Of a stretch of DNA of 64,000 bases, positions 17,514 to 26,998 are shown in pieces. Both the position numbers and the translations under genes were made by a program. The notes under the pieces were generated by a model. It had not been told where the DNA came from, searched no databases, and was given only the letters and a program-made list of their open reading frames with translations. How positions within the stretch are numbered: position 1 is the stretch's first letter; the number at the start of each line of letters is the position of its first letter. The DNA is from UBA868 sp016776875 (GTDB lineage Bacteria > Pseudomonadota > Gammaproteobacteria > Arenicellales > UBA868): NCBI GenBank assembly GCA_051201585.1, contig CP179198.1, forward strand, positions 1,488,001 to 1,552,000. The letters are read 5' to 3'.

Positions 17514-17974
17514 TCGAAAGTGCATTTCTGCTAGCGCTGTCGTACGCCTTCGCGACCTTTTTATTACTGTTAATAGTGACGCGAGCTCGTCTCTCGATAA
17601 AAACCAGAGCAATAACGGTCGTTTTGGGCGCCGCTTTTTATATTGCTCATTTTCTCTCACTCAGCGGAATTGGCGGCTGGCCCGCAACCTTAACGCTTCC
17701 GGCGGAATTTGAATTGCACGCTTTTACCATCGTTGAGCCCAATTCAACACAGAACGAATCCGGTCATATTTATCTCTGGATACAGGAAGCTGGCGTTGCC
17801 GAGCCCCGCGCTTATTCCCTACCTTATAGCTCGTCCGTTCATGATGAATTAACAGCATCCAACAAACGGCAACAAGAAGGATACCAACAGAAGGGGCGAT
17901 CCGACGCTAGCGGCACAGTAAAGATATCAAATGCCAGCCGACGCCTCCCGCCAAAAGCCGCCTTGGATAACTAA
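17510..17974 (+). CDS. Membrane protein, third gene of the MotA-like operon
   Basis: A 154-residue protein with two N-terminal hydrophobic segments (about residues 5-22 and 35-53), then an extracytoplasmic region containing HIYLWIQEAGVAEPRAYSLP and a polar low-complexity end (TASNKRQQEGYQQKG). The start ATG overlaps the previous stop, implying translational coupling. No family is recognised. Its tight coupling to a MotA/ExbB-like and an ExbD-like gene suggests it is a structural or effector part of the same complex. Confidence 0.62.
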   Translation: MIESAFLLALSYAFATFLLLLIVTRARLSIKTRAITVVLGAAFYIAHFLSLSGIGGWPATLTLPAEFELHAFTIVEPNSTQNESGHIYLWIQEAGVAEPRAYSLPYSSSVHDELTASNKRQQEGYQQKGRSDASGTVKISNASRRLPPKAALDN

Positions 17975-17981
17975 TCCAACG

Positions 17982-18000
17982 GGGGCACCCTTAATGCCCC
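17982..18000. terminator. Convergent-end hairpin
   Basis: GGGGCA, loop CCCTTAA and TGCCCC form a 6-bp GC-rich hairpin between the end of the yciB operon and the asparaginase stop. A second small hairpin (TTGGAT/ATCCAA, 17963-17979) overlaps the stop codon. There is no T run, so termination is plausible but not certain. Confidence 0.4.
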
Positions 18001-18008
18001 GGATACGC

Positions 18009-19043
18009 TCAGGGTGTGAGCGAACCATCCAGTAACTCTTCAAGCATTTTGGAGGGGCGAACGACACCTGCGACATTTCCGGCGACATTTAAAACCGGCA
18101 GGCGAACCAAATCCTCACTCTCGCCTGTGAATACATGCTGAAGACCTGAAATTCGCGACAGCACCGCGCCCATAAAACATTCAGAGGCGCGACTCGCGCC
18201 ATCGTCAATCTTAAGCGCTATCCCAATTCCCGCATCAGGAACGGCGCCACAAAAAACCCCTTCCGCACCCGTTTTGACAATGAATGATCCTTTGCCGGCC
18301 TGAATGGCGCGCGTACACCAACGCCCGGTCCCTGCCACCATCATCGGTTCTGAAACCATCGCCCGATAGATATGTTTCGACGCATGACGTCTCTCTGTCG
18401 ACAACCCTTGCCCAGACGCAAATCGCGCAAAGGATAAGGCAAGTGGCTGAAGTGCGATTCCAGCGACCGGTATCCCACAACCATCTATCCCTCGCGGGAC
18501 ATCTGCAAGAGACACATCTGCAAGATCTTCAAGAAGCGACAGCACCCGCTGCTGGATAGGGTGTGTTGCCTCGATATAACCCGCGCTTGACAAGCCAAGA
18601 TGCTGAACGGAAGACAGGAAACCGGCATGCTTGCCAGAGCAGTTGTTATGGGCCGCGCCTGGCTCAATGTTTGAGTTAACAAGCGCCTTTTGATCTTCGC
18701 AGCGGCGAGGAGCATGGGCGCCACATTCCAGCGCGTTTTCGTTCAACCCAATTTGCATTAACCATTGCCGGACGGTTTCAACGTGAACGTTCTCCCCGTT
18801 ATGAGACGCACACGCTAGCGCAAGCTGGCGATCAGTGAGTTGGTATGCTTCTGCCGCCCCGCTCTCAATGAGCTGGATCGCCTGCAGTGGCTTTATTGAG
18901 GATCGTGGATAAATCTGTTGAGACACATCCCCGAGGCTCGCGAGTAGTTTCCCGTCATCCCGTACGACAGCGACCGCCCCGCGGTGGCGACTTTCGATCA
19001 TTCCGCCACGCGTGACATCGATCACAACTGGATTTGCACTCAT
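18009..19043 (-). CDS. Asparaginase II family protein
   Basis: A 344-residue member of the thermolabile asparaginase (Rhizobium AnsA-like, asparaginase II) family, distinct from the EcA type. VIDVTRGGMIESRHRGAVAV, RSSIKPLQAIQLIESGA, ACASHNGENVHVETV and NCSGKHAGFL are the family blocks, with Ser-Lys (SSIK) and the conserved CSGKH. It probably hydrolyses asparagine to aspartate and ammonia in the cytoplasm. It is divergent from gcvH across 90 bases. Confidence 0.88.
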   Translation of the reverse strand: MSANPVVIDVTRGGMIESRHRGAVAVVRDDGKLLASLGDVSQQIYPRSSIKPLQAIQLIESGAAEAYQLTDRQLALACASHNGENVHVETVRQWLMQIGLNENALECGAHAPRRCEDQKALVNSNIEPGAAHNNCSGKHAGFLSSVQHLGLSSAGYIEATHPIQQRVLSLLEDLADVSLADVPRGIDGCGIPVAGIALQPLALSFARFASGQGLSTERRHASKHIYRAMVSEPMMVAGTGRWCTRAIQAGKGSFIVKTGAEGVFCGAVPDAGIGIALKIDDGASRASECFMGAVLSRISGLQHVFTGESEDLVRLPVLNVAGNVAGVVRPSKMLEELLDGSLTP

Positions 19044-19133
19044 TTTCTTTCCTCAAATCACGCTCTAGAGCGCTTTATCACGTTACGAAAGATATACTAA
19101 GCCTCGGGCTTTCCCAATGTTTAAATTACCGCG

Positions 19134-19507
19134 ATGAGCGACATGAAATATACCGCTGAGCATGCATGGGCTCAGGCGAACGACAATATTGTGACGGTTG
19201 GCATAACTGATTTTGCACAGGAGCAGCTTGGAGATCTTGTTTTTGTGGAATTGCCAACGGAAGGGATCGAGGTTGCCGCCGGTCAGGAAGTTGTTGTTAT
19301 TGAATCGGTTAAGGCAGCCGGGGATATTAAGTCACCGATCTCAGGCACTATCGTTGAAATCAATAAAACACTTTTAGATGCTCCGGAACAGGTCAACGAT
19401 GACCCCACAGGCAGCGGCTGGTTTTACCGTTTAGAAGTCAAATCCACGGGAAGCTTTTAGATCTACTCCTCGATAAAAGCGAATATGAAACACTCATTAA
19501 TAATTAA
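19134..19507 (+). CDS. gcvH: Glycine cleavage system H protein, one base missing near the 3' end
   Basis: GcvH carries the aminomethyl group on a lipoyl-lysine, here Lys60 in VVVIESVKAAGDI. The frame from ATG 19134 gives MSDMKYTAEHAWAQ through NDDPTGSGWFYRLEVKSTG and then stops early at AGCTTTTAG. Adding one base in the run flanking AGCT (19451-19458) continues into DLLLDKSEYETLINN and a TAA at 19505-19507. This is the usual GcvH tail and gives 124 residues, the normal length. The next gene is lipA, which makes the lipoyl cofactor. No gcvT or gcvP is in the window. Confidence 0.93.
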
Positions 19508-19535
19508 GCAACCGTAATTCTGGAGTATTACAACG

Positions 19536-20486
19536 ATGAGTAAGTATGGCGTTAACAATGCCGAACAGAAAGTGGCGCGAGTGCCCGTGAAATTCGCACC
19601 AACAGAGCGTAGCGAGCGGTTGAAAAAACCTGAGTGGATTCGGGCGAAATTTCCCGGCACCCCTGAGGTCATGCGTCTCAAGAAAATCTTGAGAGAAAAA
19701 GGCCTTAACACGGTCTGTGAGGAAGCGACCTGTCCAAATCTGGGTGAGTGCTTTGGTCACGGAACCGCGACATTCATGATTCTCGGCGACGTTTGCACAC
19801 GGCGCTGCCCTTTTTGTGATGTTGCTCATGGTCGTCCAGGAACCGTTGATATCGCCGAACCCAGCCGCCTCGGCGAGACCGTAAAGGAAATGGGGCTTAG
19901 ATATGTTGTTGTTACGTCTGTCGATCGTGATGATCTTAGAGACGGTGGCGCGCAGCATTTTTCAGACTGCATTCAAGCGCTTCGGAGGTCGTGCCCTGAT
20001 ATTCAGGTCGAAATTCTAACTCCGGACTTTCGGGGACGCGCCGAGAAAGCACTCGCCATCCTGAAAACGAATCCGCCCGATATTTTCAACCACAATCTCG
20101 AGACAGTGCCGAGCTTGTACCGACGGGTTAGGCCCGGCGCCGACTATCAATATTCGCTTAATCTGCTTAAGGACTTTTCAAGCGCTTGCCCGGGCATTCC
20201 CACGAAGTCGGGTTTAATGCTGGGGTTGGGAGAAACAAACGAAGAGGTGGTCTCGGTAATGGAAGATTTGAGACGCCACGGGGTTCAACTGTTGACATTG
20301 GGTCAATACCTGCAGCCGACCAAACACCACTTACCTGTTGAAAGATATGCAACACCGGCGGAATTTGAGGAATTGAGGCAAATCGGGACAAGGCTGGGTT
20401 TTTCGCATGTCGCCTCGGGTCCAATGGTTCGATCGTCCTATCATGCCGACCAGCAGGCGAAAGACGCCAAAAACCGGATGATCTAG
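19536..20486 (+). CDS. lipA: Lipoyl synthase
   Basis: A 316-residue radical-SAM enzyme that inserts two sulfurs into octanoyl groups on GcvH and 2-oxoacid dehydrogenase E2 proteins. It has both iron-sulfur motifs: CEEATCPNLGEC (auxiliary cluster) and CTRRCPFCDVAHGRP (SAM cluster, CxxxCxxC). The C-terminal GPMVRSSYHADQQ carries the RSSYHA motif that ligates the auxiliary cluster. It starts 28 bases after the restored gcvH stop, so it is probably co-transcribed with its substrate gene. Confidence 0.97.
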   Translation: MSKYGVNNAEQKVARVPVKFAPTERSERLKKPEWIRAKFPGTPEVMRLKKILREKGLNTVCEEATCPNLGECFGHGTATFMILGDVCTRRCPFCDVAHGRPGTVDIAEPSRLGETVKEMGLRYVVVTSVDRDDLRDGGAQHFSDCIQALRRSCPDIQVEILTPDFRGRAEKALAILKTNPPDIFNHNLETVPSLYRRVRPGADYQYSLNLLKDFSSACPGIPTKSGLMLGLGETNEEVVSVMEDLRRHGVQLLTLGQYLQPTKHHLPVERYATPAEFEELRQIGTRLGFSHVASGPMVRSSYHADQQAKDAKNRMI

Positions 20487-20575
20487 TTTTCCACACCGTC
20501 AATGGTTGGGAAACTTCTAATGATTTGGGGATAAAAATTGTAAAAATCATCGGTTTGGGTTTAAATCTGGCCTAA

Positions 20576-20635
20576 CACCCGCGGTTTAGGTTTTCAGTCT
20601 CCAGATTTCTGGCTACAGACTGGAAGTCGCGGGTG
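20576..20635 (+). promoter_or_regulatory. Nested stem-loop in the aapJ leader
   Basis: CACCCGCG (20576-20583) pairs with CGCGGGTG (20628-20635). Inside it CAGTCT (20595-20600) pairs with AGACTG (20617-20622), and the apex CCAGATTTCTGG folds on itself. A further hairpin CTCAC-CAAA-GTGAG (20650-20663) abuts the AGAGG ribosome-binding site of aapJ. No T run follows, so it is not a simple terminator. It may be a structured 5' leader controlling aapJ expression. Confidence 0.55.
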
Positions 20636-20675
20636 ATCAACAAACGACACTCACCAAAGTGAGAGAGGATTCGTA

Positions 20676-21695
20676 ATGAAACAAAAAACGACTGCTGTCC
20701 TGTCGGCGGCCGCGCTGGTCCTAGGCGTCGCAGGCACCACGCAGGCGGGCACCCTTGAAGATGTTCAGAGTCAGGGCGTCCTTCGCTGCGTCGTTAGTAC
20801 CGGTATCGCCGGTTTCGCCCAACCGGATGCCAGTGGCGTCTGGAAAGGCTTCGACATTGACTTCTGCCGGGCAACTGCTGCTGCCGTGCTGGGCGATGCC
20901 AATAAAATTGAGGCTGTAACCTCAACCGGTAAAACCCGTTTCACAAAGCTAAATGCCGGTGAAGGCGACGTGCTTTGGAGAAACACCACCATCACATTCT
21001 CCCGTGACGTTGGCGTAAAACTGCGCTTTCATGGTGTGAACTACTATGATGGTCAAGGCTTTATGGTCAAGAAGAGCCTGGGTGTAAACAGCGCGACGGA
21101 ACTCGACGGCGCATCAGTTTGTATCCAGACCGGTACCACCACCGAGTTGAATCTCGCCGACTACTTCTCGGCCAACGGCATGAAGTATGAGCCTGTCACA
21201 ATTGAAACCAACGACGAGGCACGCCAGAACTATGAAAGCGGCCGTTGCGACGTGTACACCACGGATGCATCAGGTCTTGCGTCAACACGCTCTGCACTGC
21301 CAAACCCCGATGACCATATGGTTCTTCCAGAAATCATCTCCAAAGAGCCTTTGGGCCCTGCAACTCGCCACGGCGACGACCAGTGGTCAGACATTGTGAC
21401 TTGGGTGCTAAACGCAACAATTACGGCTGAAGAACTCGGCGTCACCATGGCTAACGTTGACCAGATGAAAAGCTTCAACAATCCTGAAGTACTGCGACTT
21501 CTAGGTGTTGACGGTAGTCAAGGCCAGGAACTCGGCCTGTCGAATGACTGGGCTTACCAGATCATCAAACAGGTTGGCAACTATGGCGAGATTTTCGAGC
21601 GAAACATCGGTGTCGACACCCCGCTTGGCATCGCGCGCGGTCTTAACGCGCTGTGGACCGAAGGTGGCCTGATGTACTCACCGCCATTCCGCTAG
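20676..21695 (+). CDS. aapJ: General L-amino acid ABC transporter, periplasmic binding protein
   Basis: A 339-residue solute-binding protein with a signal peptide (MKQKTTAVLSAAALVLGV, cleavage after TTQA) and the AapJ/BztA features GVLRCVVSTGIAGFAQPDAS, GFDIDFCRATAAAVLGD, NTTITFSRDVG and PLGIARGLNALWTEGGLMYS-type C-terminus. It binds a broad range of L-amino acids and hands them to AapQM. It is the first gene of aapJQMP and is followed by strong hairpins, which fits the higher expression usual for binding proteins. Confidence 0.95.
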   Translation: MKQKTTAVLSAAALVLGVAGTTQAGTLEDVQSQGVLRCVVSTGIAGFAQPDASGVWKGFDIDFCRATAAAVLGDANKIEAVTSTGKTRFTKLNAGEGDVLWRNTTITFSRDVGVKLRFHGVNYYDGQGFMVKKSLGVNSATELDGASVCIQTGTTTELNLADYFSANGMKYEPVTIETNDEARQNYESGRCDVYTTDASGLASTRSALPNPDDHMVLPEIISKEPLGPATRHGDDQWSDIVTWVLNATITAEELGVTMANVDQMKSFNNPEVLRLLGVDGSQGQELGLSNDWAYQIIKQVGNYGEIFERNIGVDTPLGIARGLNALWTEGGLMYSPPFR

Positions 21696-21727
21696 TCGAC
21701 AGGCTGTTTTTGTAACTGCAGTAACTT

Positions 21728-21777
21728 CACCAGGGATCCATTAGGGTCCCTGGTGTACCGCAGCTTCGTGCTGCGGT
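21728..21777 (+). terminator. Tandem hairpins between aapJ and aapQ
   Basis: CACCAGGGA/TCCCTGGTG (21728-21755) and ACCGCAG/CTGCGGT (21757-21777) are two adjacent perfect stem-loops with no long T run. Such elements commonly stabilise the upstream binding-protein mRNA and reduce read-through to permease genes. Confidence 0.65.
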
Positions 21778-21804
21778 TAACCCCGCCGAAGACAGAATTT
21801 ATAA

Positions 21805-22996
21805 ATGGCATCATCAAACGCCCCCTCGAACGTGCTCTCGCTACTCTGGCGCAATAAAGAATCCAGAGGCGTGATCATCCAGATTTTGACCATGGTCATT
21901 GTTTTTGGTCTGCTGGCAGTTATTGCGCGCAATGTCGTCATTAATCTCGAGGCGGTCGGTAAGGAATTTAGCTTTTGACTTCTTGTTCTGGCCCGCTGGC
22001 TACGACATTGGCTTCTCGCCATTTATCGAGTACACAAATAAATCGACACACTTTATGTCCGGAGTGGTCGGACTCCTGAACACCCTTCTGATCGCTTTTT
22101 GGGGTTGTATTCTGGCGACGATTCTGGGATTCATCATCGGCATCATGCGTTTATCAAGCAATTGGCTTGTGAGCCGGGTGTCTTATATTTTTGTAGAGTT
22201 CGTTCGAAACGTTCCTGTTCTTATTCATATCCTGGCGATTTATGCGATTGTCGTCACGATTTTACCGTCGACCAAACAAGCGATCAGCCTCGGCGGCGAT
22301 CTATTTTTTCTATCGAATCGAGGGTTTTATATCCCCGCGCCTATTTTTGAATCGGGTTCAGGTTGGGTCGGCATCGTGCTGCTGATCAGCATTGGGCTCG
22401 TTATCGCTTTCAAACGCTGGGCCAAACGAATTCAGGATAATACCGGAAGGATTTACCCTGTTTTTTGGGTCTCGCTCGCAATCCTGACCGTACTACCCTC
22501 TTTGGCCCTTGTCGCCATGGGTACGCCTATTTCATGGGATATTCCGGCCCTTAAAGGATTTAATTTCCGTGGCGGCATGGCGATAAAACCTGAATTTATC
22601 GCGCTTTGGCTAGGCCTGTCCTACTATACAGCCGCGTTCATCGCGGAGATCGTGCGAGCTGGAATTCTTGCTGTCAGCCATGGTCAGACTGAGGCTGCGC
22701 GCGCACTCGGCGTGCGTCCGAATCGAACGTTACAACTTATTATCGTTCCGCAAGCACTTCGCATTATTGTGCCGCCCTTATGTAGCCAGTATCTCAATCT
22801 GACGAAAAACTCGTCTTTAGCCATCGCCATAGGATATATGGACATCACCGCAACGTTAGGCGGTATCAGCCTGATGCAAACCGGGAAAGAAATGGAGACG
22901 ATGTTAATCGTGATGGGTATCTATCTTATTATTTCATTACTGATTTCAAGCTTCATGAACTGGTTTAACAGTCGCATCAAACTGACTGAGCGCTAG
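21805..22996 (+). CDS. aapQ: General L-amino acid ABC transporter permease AapQ, frameshifted early
   Basis: From ATG 21805 the frame reads MASSNAPSNVLSLLWRNKES, a first membrane segment (VIIQILTMVIVFGLLAVIA) and NLEAVGKEF, then TGA at 21977. Removing one T from AGCTTTT (21970-21976) joins it to FDFLFWPAGYDIGFSPFIEY and the remaining seven or so membrane segments. The permease EAA-loop is seen as HGQTEAARALGVRPNRTLQL and PQALRIIVPPL. The restored length is 396 residues, normal for AapQ/BztB. It forms the membrane channel with AapM. Confidence 0.92.
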
Positions 22997-23005
22997 GCCA
23001 ATACC

Positions 23006-24140
23006 ATGACAAAAAATTTCAATCCCCAAAGCTACGAGCCTGGCACCCATCCGGATCTCCCACCACCCGCCATCACGACGGGCTTGATCGGCTGGATAAA
23101 GACCAATCTCTTTTCATCACCGCTAAATACCGCGCTGACCCTGATTTCAATCTGGTTTCTGTGGCAAATCTTGCCGTCGTCGTTCCACTGGCTGTTCACC
23201 GGGGCGGTCTGGTCTGCAATCGATCGAAAAGAATGCTGGGCAATGATGGACGCGCCAAGAGACGGCGCATGCTGGGCTTTCATTAGAGGGAGTCTGGAAT
23301 TATTTCTTTACGGCTGGTACCCGGAACCGGAACGGTGGCGGGTCAATATTACATTTATCCTTTTTGCGGCCGCTGTCTTCGGCGCGTTACGTGAAAATAT
23401 TCCCGGCAAAAAGTATTGGTTAATGTTTGCGGCGGTCTTTCCCTTTCTTGCAGCCTGGCTTTTATTTGGGGGTTTTGGTCTGGAGCCGGTCCCGACAGGA
23501 AAAGCTTGGCGGCATACTCCTGACGCTGGTTGTCGCCGTTACAGGCATTTCTTTTTCTCTTCCATTAGGAATAGCGCTCGCGCTTGGTCGTCGTTCGCGC
23601 TTACCCGTACTGCGAGCGATCTGCGTCATATTTATCGAGTTTATTCGCGGTGTGCCACTCATCACCCTTCTTTTTGTCGCATCAACGATGTTGACCTATT
23701 TTTTACCCCCAGGCTCCTCTTTTGATTTATTAATGCGGGTATTGATCATGGTGACGTTATTCGCAGCTGCCTATATCGCAGAAGTCGTCCGCGGTGGACT
23801 TCAAGGCTTGTCATCGGGGCAGTATGAGGCGGCCGACGCGCTCGGTCTGACTTACTGGCAATCCCATCGCCTCATCATTTTGCCCCAGGCTTTGAAAATT
23901 TCGATCCCCGGAATCGTGAATACCTTCATCGGCTCCTACAAGGACTCGGTCCTTGTTCTTATCATTGGCATGATGGATATATTAGGGCTCGGAAGAGCTC
24001 GCTTGAATGACCCAGATTGGCTGGGACTTGCCCCGGAGCTTTACATCTTTATCTCCCTATTCTTTTTTGTGAGTTGCTTTGCGATGTCGCGTTACTCATT
24101 GAGCCTAGAAAAGAAACTCGAAACCGGCCATAAATCCTAA
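23006..24140 (+). CDS. aapM: General L-amino acid ABC transporter permease AapM, frameshifted mid-gene
   Basis: The first frame from ATG 23006 reads through membrane segments to LLFGGFGLEPVPTGK. The second carries LGGILLTLVVAVTGISFSLP and the transport core, including the EAA-loop SGQYEAADALGLTYWQSHRL and PQALKISIPGIVNTFI. One base too many in AAAAGCTTGG (23501-23509) explains the switch; deleting an A gives PTGKLGGILLTL, which suits the family well. The restored length is 377 residues. It is 9 bases after aapQ. Confidence 0.92.
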
Positions 24141-24165
24141 GAGACCATGAAAACGGATCATTAAT

Positions 24166-24936
24166 ATGAATCAGGACTCAAAAAAACCTTCAAAAAATGA
24201 AGACTCAATCATCTCCATTAGCGGAATGCATAAATGGTTTGGCGATTTTCATGTCCTCAAAAATATTAACCTTGAAGTCGGTCGCGGCGAACGTATTGTG
24301 ATTTGCGGGCCCTCCGGCTCGGGCAAGTCGACACTGATTCGCTGCATTAATCGTCTCGAAGAACATCAGCAGGGAAATATCGTTGTAGAAGGCACCGAGT
24401 TGACAGAAGACCTGAAAAACATCGATATCATTCGTTCTGAGGTTGGAATGGTCTTCCAGCAATTCAACCTCTTTCCTCATCTGACCGTCCTTGAGAATGT
24501 GACGCTGGCACCTATCTGGGTTCGAAAATTACCGCGCGCTGAAGCCGAAGAACAGGCGATGAGTTATCTCGAACGTGTCAAGATTCCTGAGCAGGCGAGT
24601 AAATACCCCGGCCAGCTTTCAGGCGGCCAACAGCAGCGGGTTGCAATCGCGCGATCACTTTGCATGAATCCCCGAATTATGTTGTTTGATGAGCCGACTT
24701 CTGCTCTCGATCCTGAGATGATCAAAGAAGTACTAGATGTCATGATCGAACTGGCCGAAAGCGGCATGACGATGCTCGTAGTCACCCATGAGATGGGTTT
24801 TGCAACTGCAGTCGCCCACCGCGTGATTTTTATGGACGGTGGCGAAATTATCGAAGAGCAGCCACCTCAAGCATTTTTTGAAAATCCCCAGCACGACCGG
24901 ACAAAGCTATTCCTCAGCCAAATCCTGCACCACTAA
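24166..24936 (+). CDS. aapP: General L-amino acid ABC transporter ATP-binding protein
   Basis: A 256-residue polar amino-acid ABC ATPase. Walker A is GPSGSGKSTLIRCINRLEEH, the Q-loop is VFQQFNLFPHLTVLENV, the signature is LSGGQQQRVAIARSL, Walker B is IMLFDEPTSALDPE and the H-loop is VVTHEMGFA. It powers the AapQM channel from the cytoplasm and completes the aapJQMP operon. Confidence 0.96.
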   Translation: MNQDSKKPSKNEDSIISISGMHKWFGDFHVLKNINLEVGRGERIVICGPSGSGKSTLIRCINRLEEHQQGNIVVEGTELTEDLKNIDIIRSEVGMVFQQFNLFPHLTVLENVTLAPIWVRKLPRAEAEEQAMSYLERVKIPEQASKYPGQLSGGQQQRVAIARSLCMNPRIMLFDEPTSALDPEMIKEVLDVMIELAESGMTMLVVTHEMGFATAVAHRVIFMDGGEIIEEQPPQAFFENPQHDRTKLFLSQILHH

Positions 24937-24946
24937 ACTGATCTGT

Positions 24947-25576
24947 TTAGGCTTGACTTGACCTAGCGCTTGTTTCGGTTACACACCCGTCAAGCCGCTG
25001 ATGAAGCGGGCTGTTGCGCGGAAAATGAGCGAGCAAGAACTCCATTTGATCGGCGAGAATAGTTCGGCCAGACAGGAATATATACTCGGCGTGAGTAGGC
25101 ACAAACGGCACGGCGACTAACTCCATCCCTGCTTCCTCAGGCATCCGGTTTCCCTTGTGGTGGTTACAACGCTTGCAGGACGTCACCACATTTTGCCATA
25201 CATCCTGACCACCTCGACTCAATGGCGCGACATGATCTCGTGACAGGTTTTCGTTATTGAACTGTTGCCCACAATAGAGGCACAGATTCCCATCACGGCG
25301 AAACAAAGTGGCATTATTCAACGGCGGCGCATAATTGGGGAGCCGTTTCAGGTGCGAGCGTGACCGCCCTGCCGTACAAATAATAGAGTGAATTTCGATA
25401 CGGCTCTGATGACCTGAGCGAGCATTAATACCGCCATTGACCGTATACAAGGTGGCGCCCATTGGATAAAGAACCTGTCCAAGACAATCCAGTTTGACCG
25501 CCTCCTCAAACCCGATCCACTCGAGCGGCATACCGCCGATATCGGTTCTTAACACTCTCAGGCTTGGATCAATCAT
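24947..25576 (-). CDS. HNH endonuclease
   Basis: A 209-residue HNH-domain protein. The domain (residues about 95-150) shows FRRDGNLCLYCGQQF, then LSRDHVAPLSRGGQDVWQNV and SCKRCNHHKGNRMPEEAG: two CxxC zinc pairs and the HNH metal site (DH...N...H). ATG 25574-25576 is preferred over an upstream TTG because the family N-terminus IDPSLRVLRTD follows it. Stand-alone bacterial proteins of this type are common and their role is unclear. It is convergent with aapP at 10 bases. Confidence 0.85.
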   Translation of the reverse strand: MIDPSLRVLRTDIGGMPLEWIGFEEAVKLDCLGQVLYPMGATLYTVNGGINARSGHQSRIEIHSIICTAGRSRSHLKRLPNYAPPLNNATLFRRDGNLCLYCGQQFNNENLSRDHVAPLSRGGQDVWQNVVTSCKRCNHHKGNRMPEEAGMELVAVPFVPTHAEYIFLSGRTILADQMEFLLAHFPRNSPLHQRLDGCVTETSARSSQA

Positions 25577-25640
25577 TATTTTTCCATCGGTTATCAAGCC
25601 TTAATGTGCTTTAAAAAACGAGACGAATCAATACCCTGCG

Positions 25641-26889
25641 CTAACCTGAATCGTCCGCCCATTGGTCCTGTCGTAACCGTGCAACAGGCGCCTCATCTAT
25701 CGGAAGATGGACAATCGCGGCTAACAGACCCATCACCACGCCCAGTTGCCACATGAGATCATACGAGCCCGTCAAATCATGTAAATAGCCCCCGAGCCAG
25801 ACTCCGATGAAACTGCCGATTTGGTGACTTAAAAACACAAATCCAAAAAGGGTTGCCATGTAACGAATCCCGAAAACCTGCGCCACAATGCCGACCGTTA
25901 ACGGTACCGTAGAAAGCCAAAGGAGACCCATCGTCGCTGCGAAGATATAAATCACCAGAGCTGTTTTTGGGATGAGGAGAAAAATAAAAAGCACCAGTGC
26001 CCTTAAACCATAAATACCACTCAGGCCGATTTTCTTGCTAAAACGTTGGCCATAGATTCCTGATAATACCGACCCCGCGATATTAAAAATTCCAATCAAA
26101 GAAATCGCGAGTGCGCCAACCATTGGCGCCAGTGAAAGATCGGTCACATAAATTGGCAAATGAACAGTAATAAATGCCACATGAAAACCACAAACAAAAA
26201 ATCCTGCGGTCAAAAGCAAAAATCCACGATGTGCAAACGCTTCCTTGATGGCGCCGAAACTGCTTGAATGCACCACATTTTCTGCTCGAACCCTCGGGTC
26301 GCTGGGCAACAGAAAGGCGAGGGGCAAAATCGCACAAACTGACAATGCGGAGAGTACTAGTGAAAAACTCCAACCGTAGCTTTCAATGACCGCTTGCGTT
26401 AAGGGTGAATAGACCACCTGACCTACTGATCCGGCAGCTGTCCCAAGACCAAAAACCAACGAACGACGTTCCAATCCAACTACGCGGACCATTGCCGCCG
26501 TTGCCAACGAAAATGCGGTGAAAAGCTACCCCGGTGCCGACCAAAACCCCGCCCGCGAGATGCAGCGCACCAGCACTATCAGCCATCGTAACCCCAAAGG
26601 TCCCGAGCGCATACACAATCGCACCGAGACCAATTACGACAACTGGACCGAATCGGTCGGCAAGCATGCCTGATACCGGCAAACACAAACCCCAGAAAAG
26701 ATTCTGTAACGCCATCGCAAAAGCGAAGGTCTCACGAGGCCAGTCCATCTGTTCGGTAATCGGCCCCATATAGAGACCGTAGCTTGACCGCGCTCCGAAA
26801 CCGATCAGAGAAATCAGGCACCCTCCTAGCAAGACGACGAGGGGCGTCTGCCATGATTTTGCCGAAAGGCGATAATCCGTTGAGGGCAT
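25641..26889 (-). CDS. Major facilitator superfamily transporter, frameshifted
   Basis: A 12-segment MFS permease of 415 restored residues. The N-terminal frame starts MPSTDYRLSAKSWQTPLVVL and includes the loop 2-3 motif GMLADRFGPVVVIGLGA. It leaves frame at VGTGVAF, where AGCTTTT (plus strand AAAAGCTA, 26521-26528) has one base too many. Deleting one T yields VAFTAFSLATAAMVRVVGLE and continues to the end at QDQWADDSG. It resembles oxalate/formate- or monocarboxylate-type MFS carriers, but the substrate is not determined. It is divergent from sufE. Confidence 0.87.
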
Positions 26890-26998
26890 TTAATTTAACT
26901 CCGCATTGCAGTACTTCGTTAAAGGGAAATCAAGTAACTGCATCGCCTTGATCTTTCAAATATATAATGAAACCCCGACATCTGATAACGTGATTTTA

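Noticed and set aside
19044..19133. Glycine riboswitch before gcvH, or a similar element before glyA
   Set aside because: The upstream stretches are short, and I see no tandem aptamer-like pairing or conserved core.
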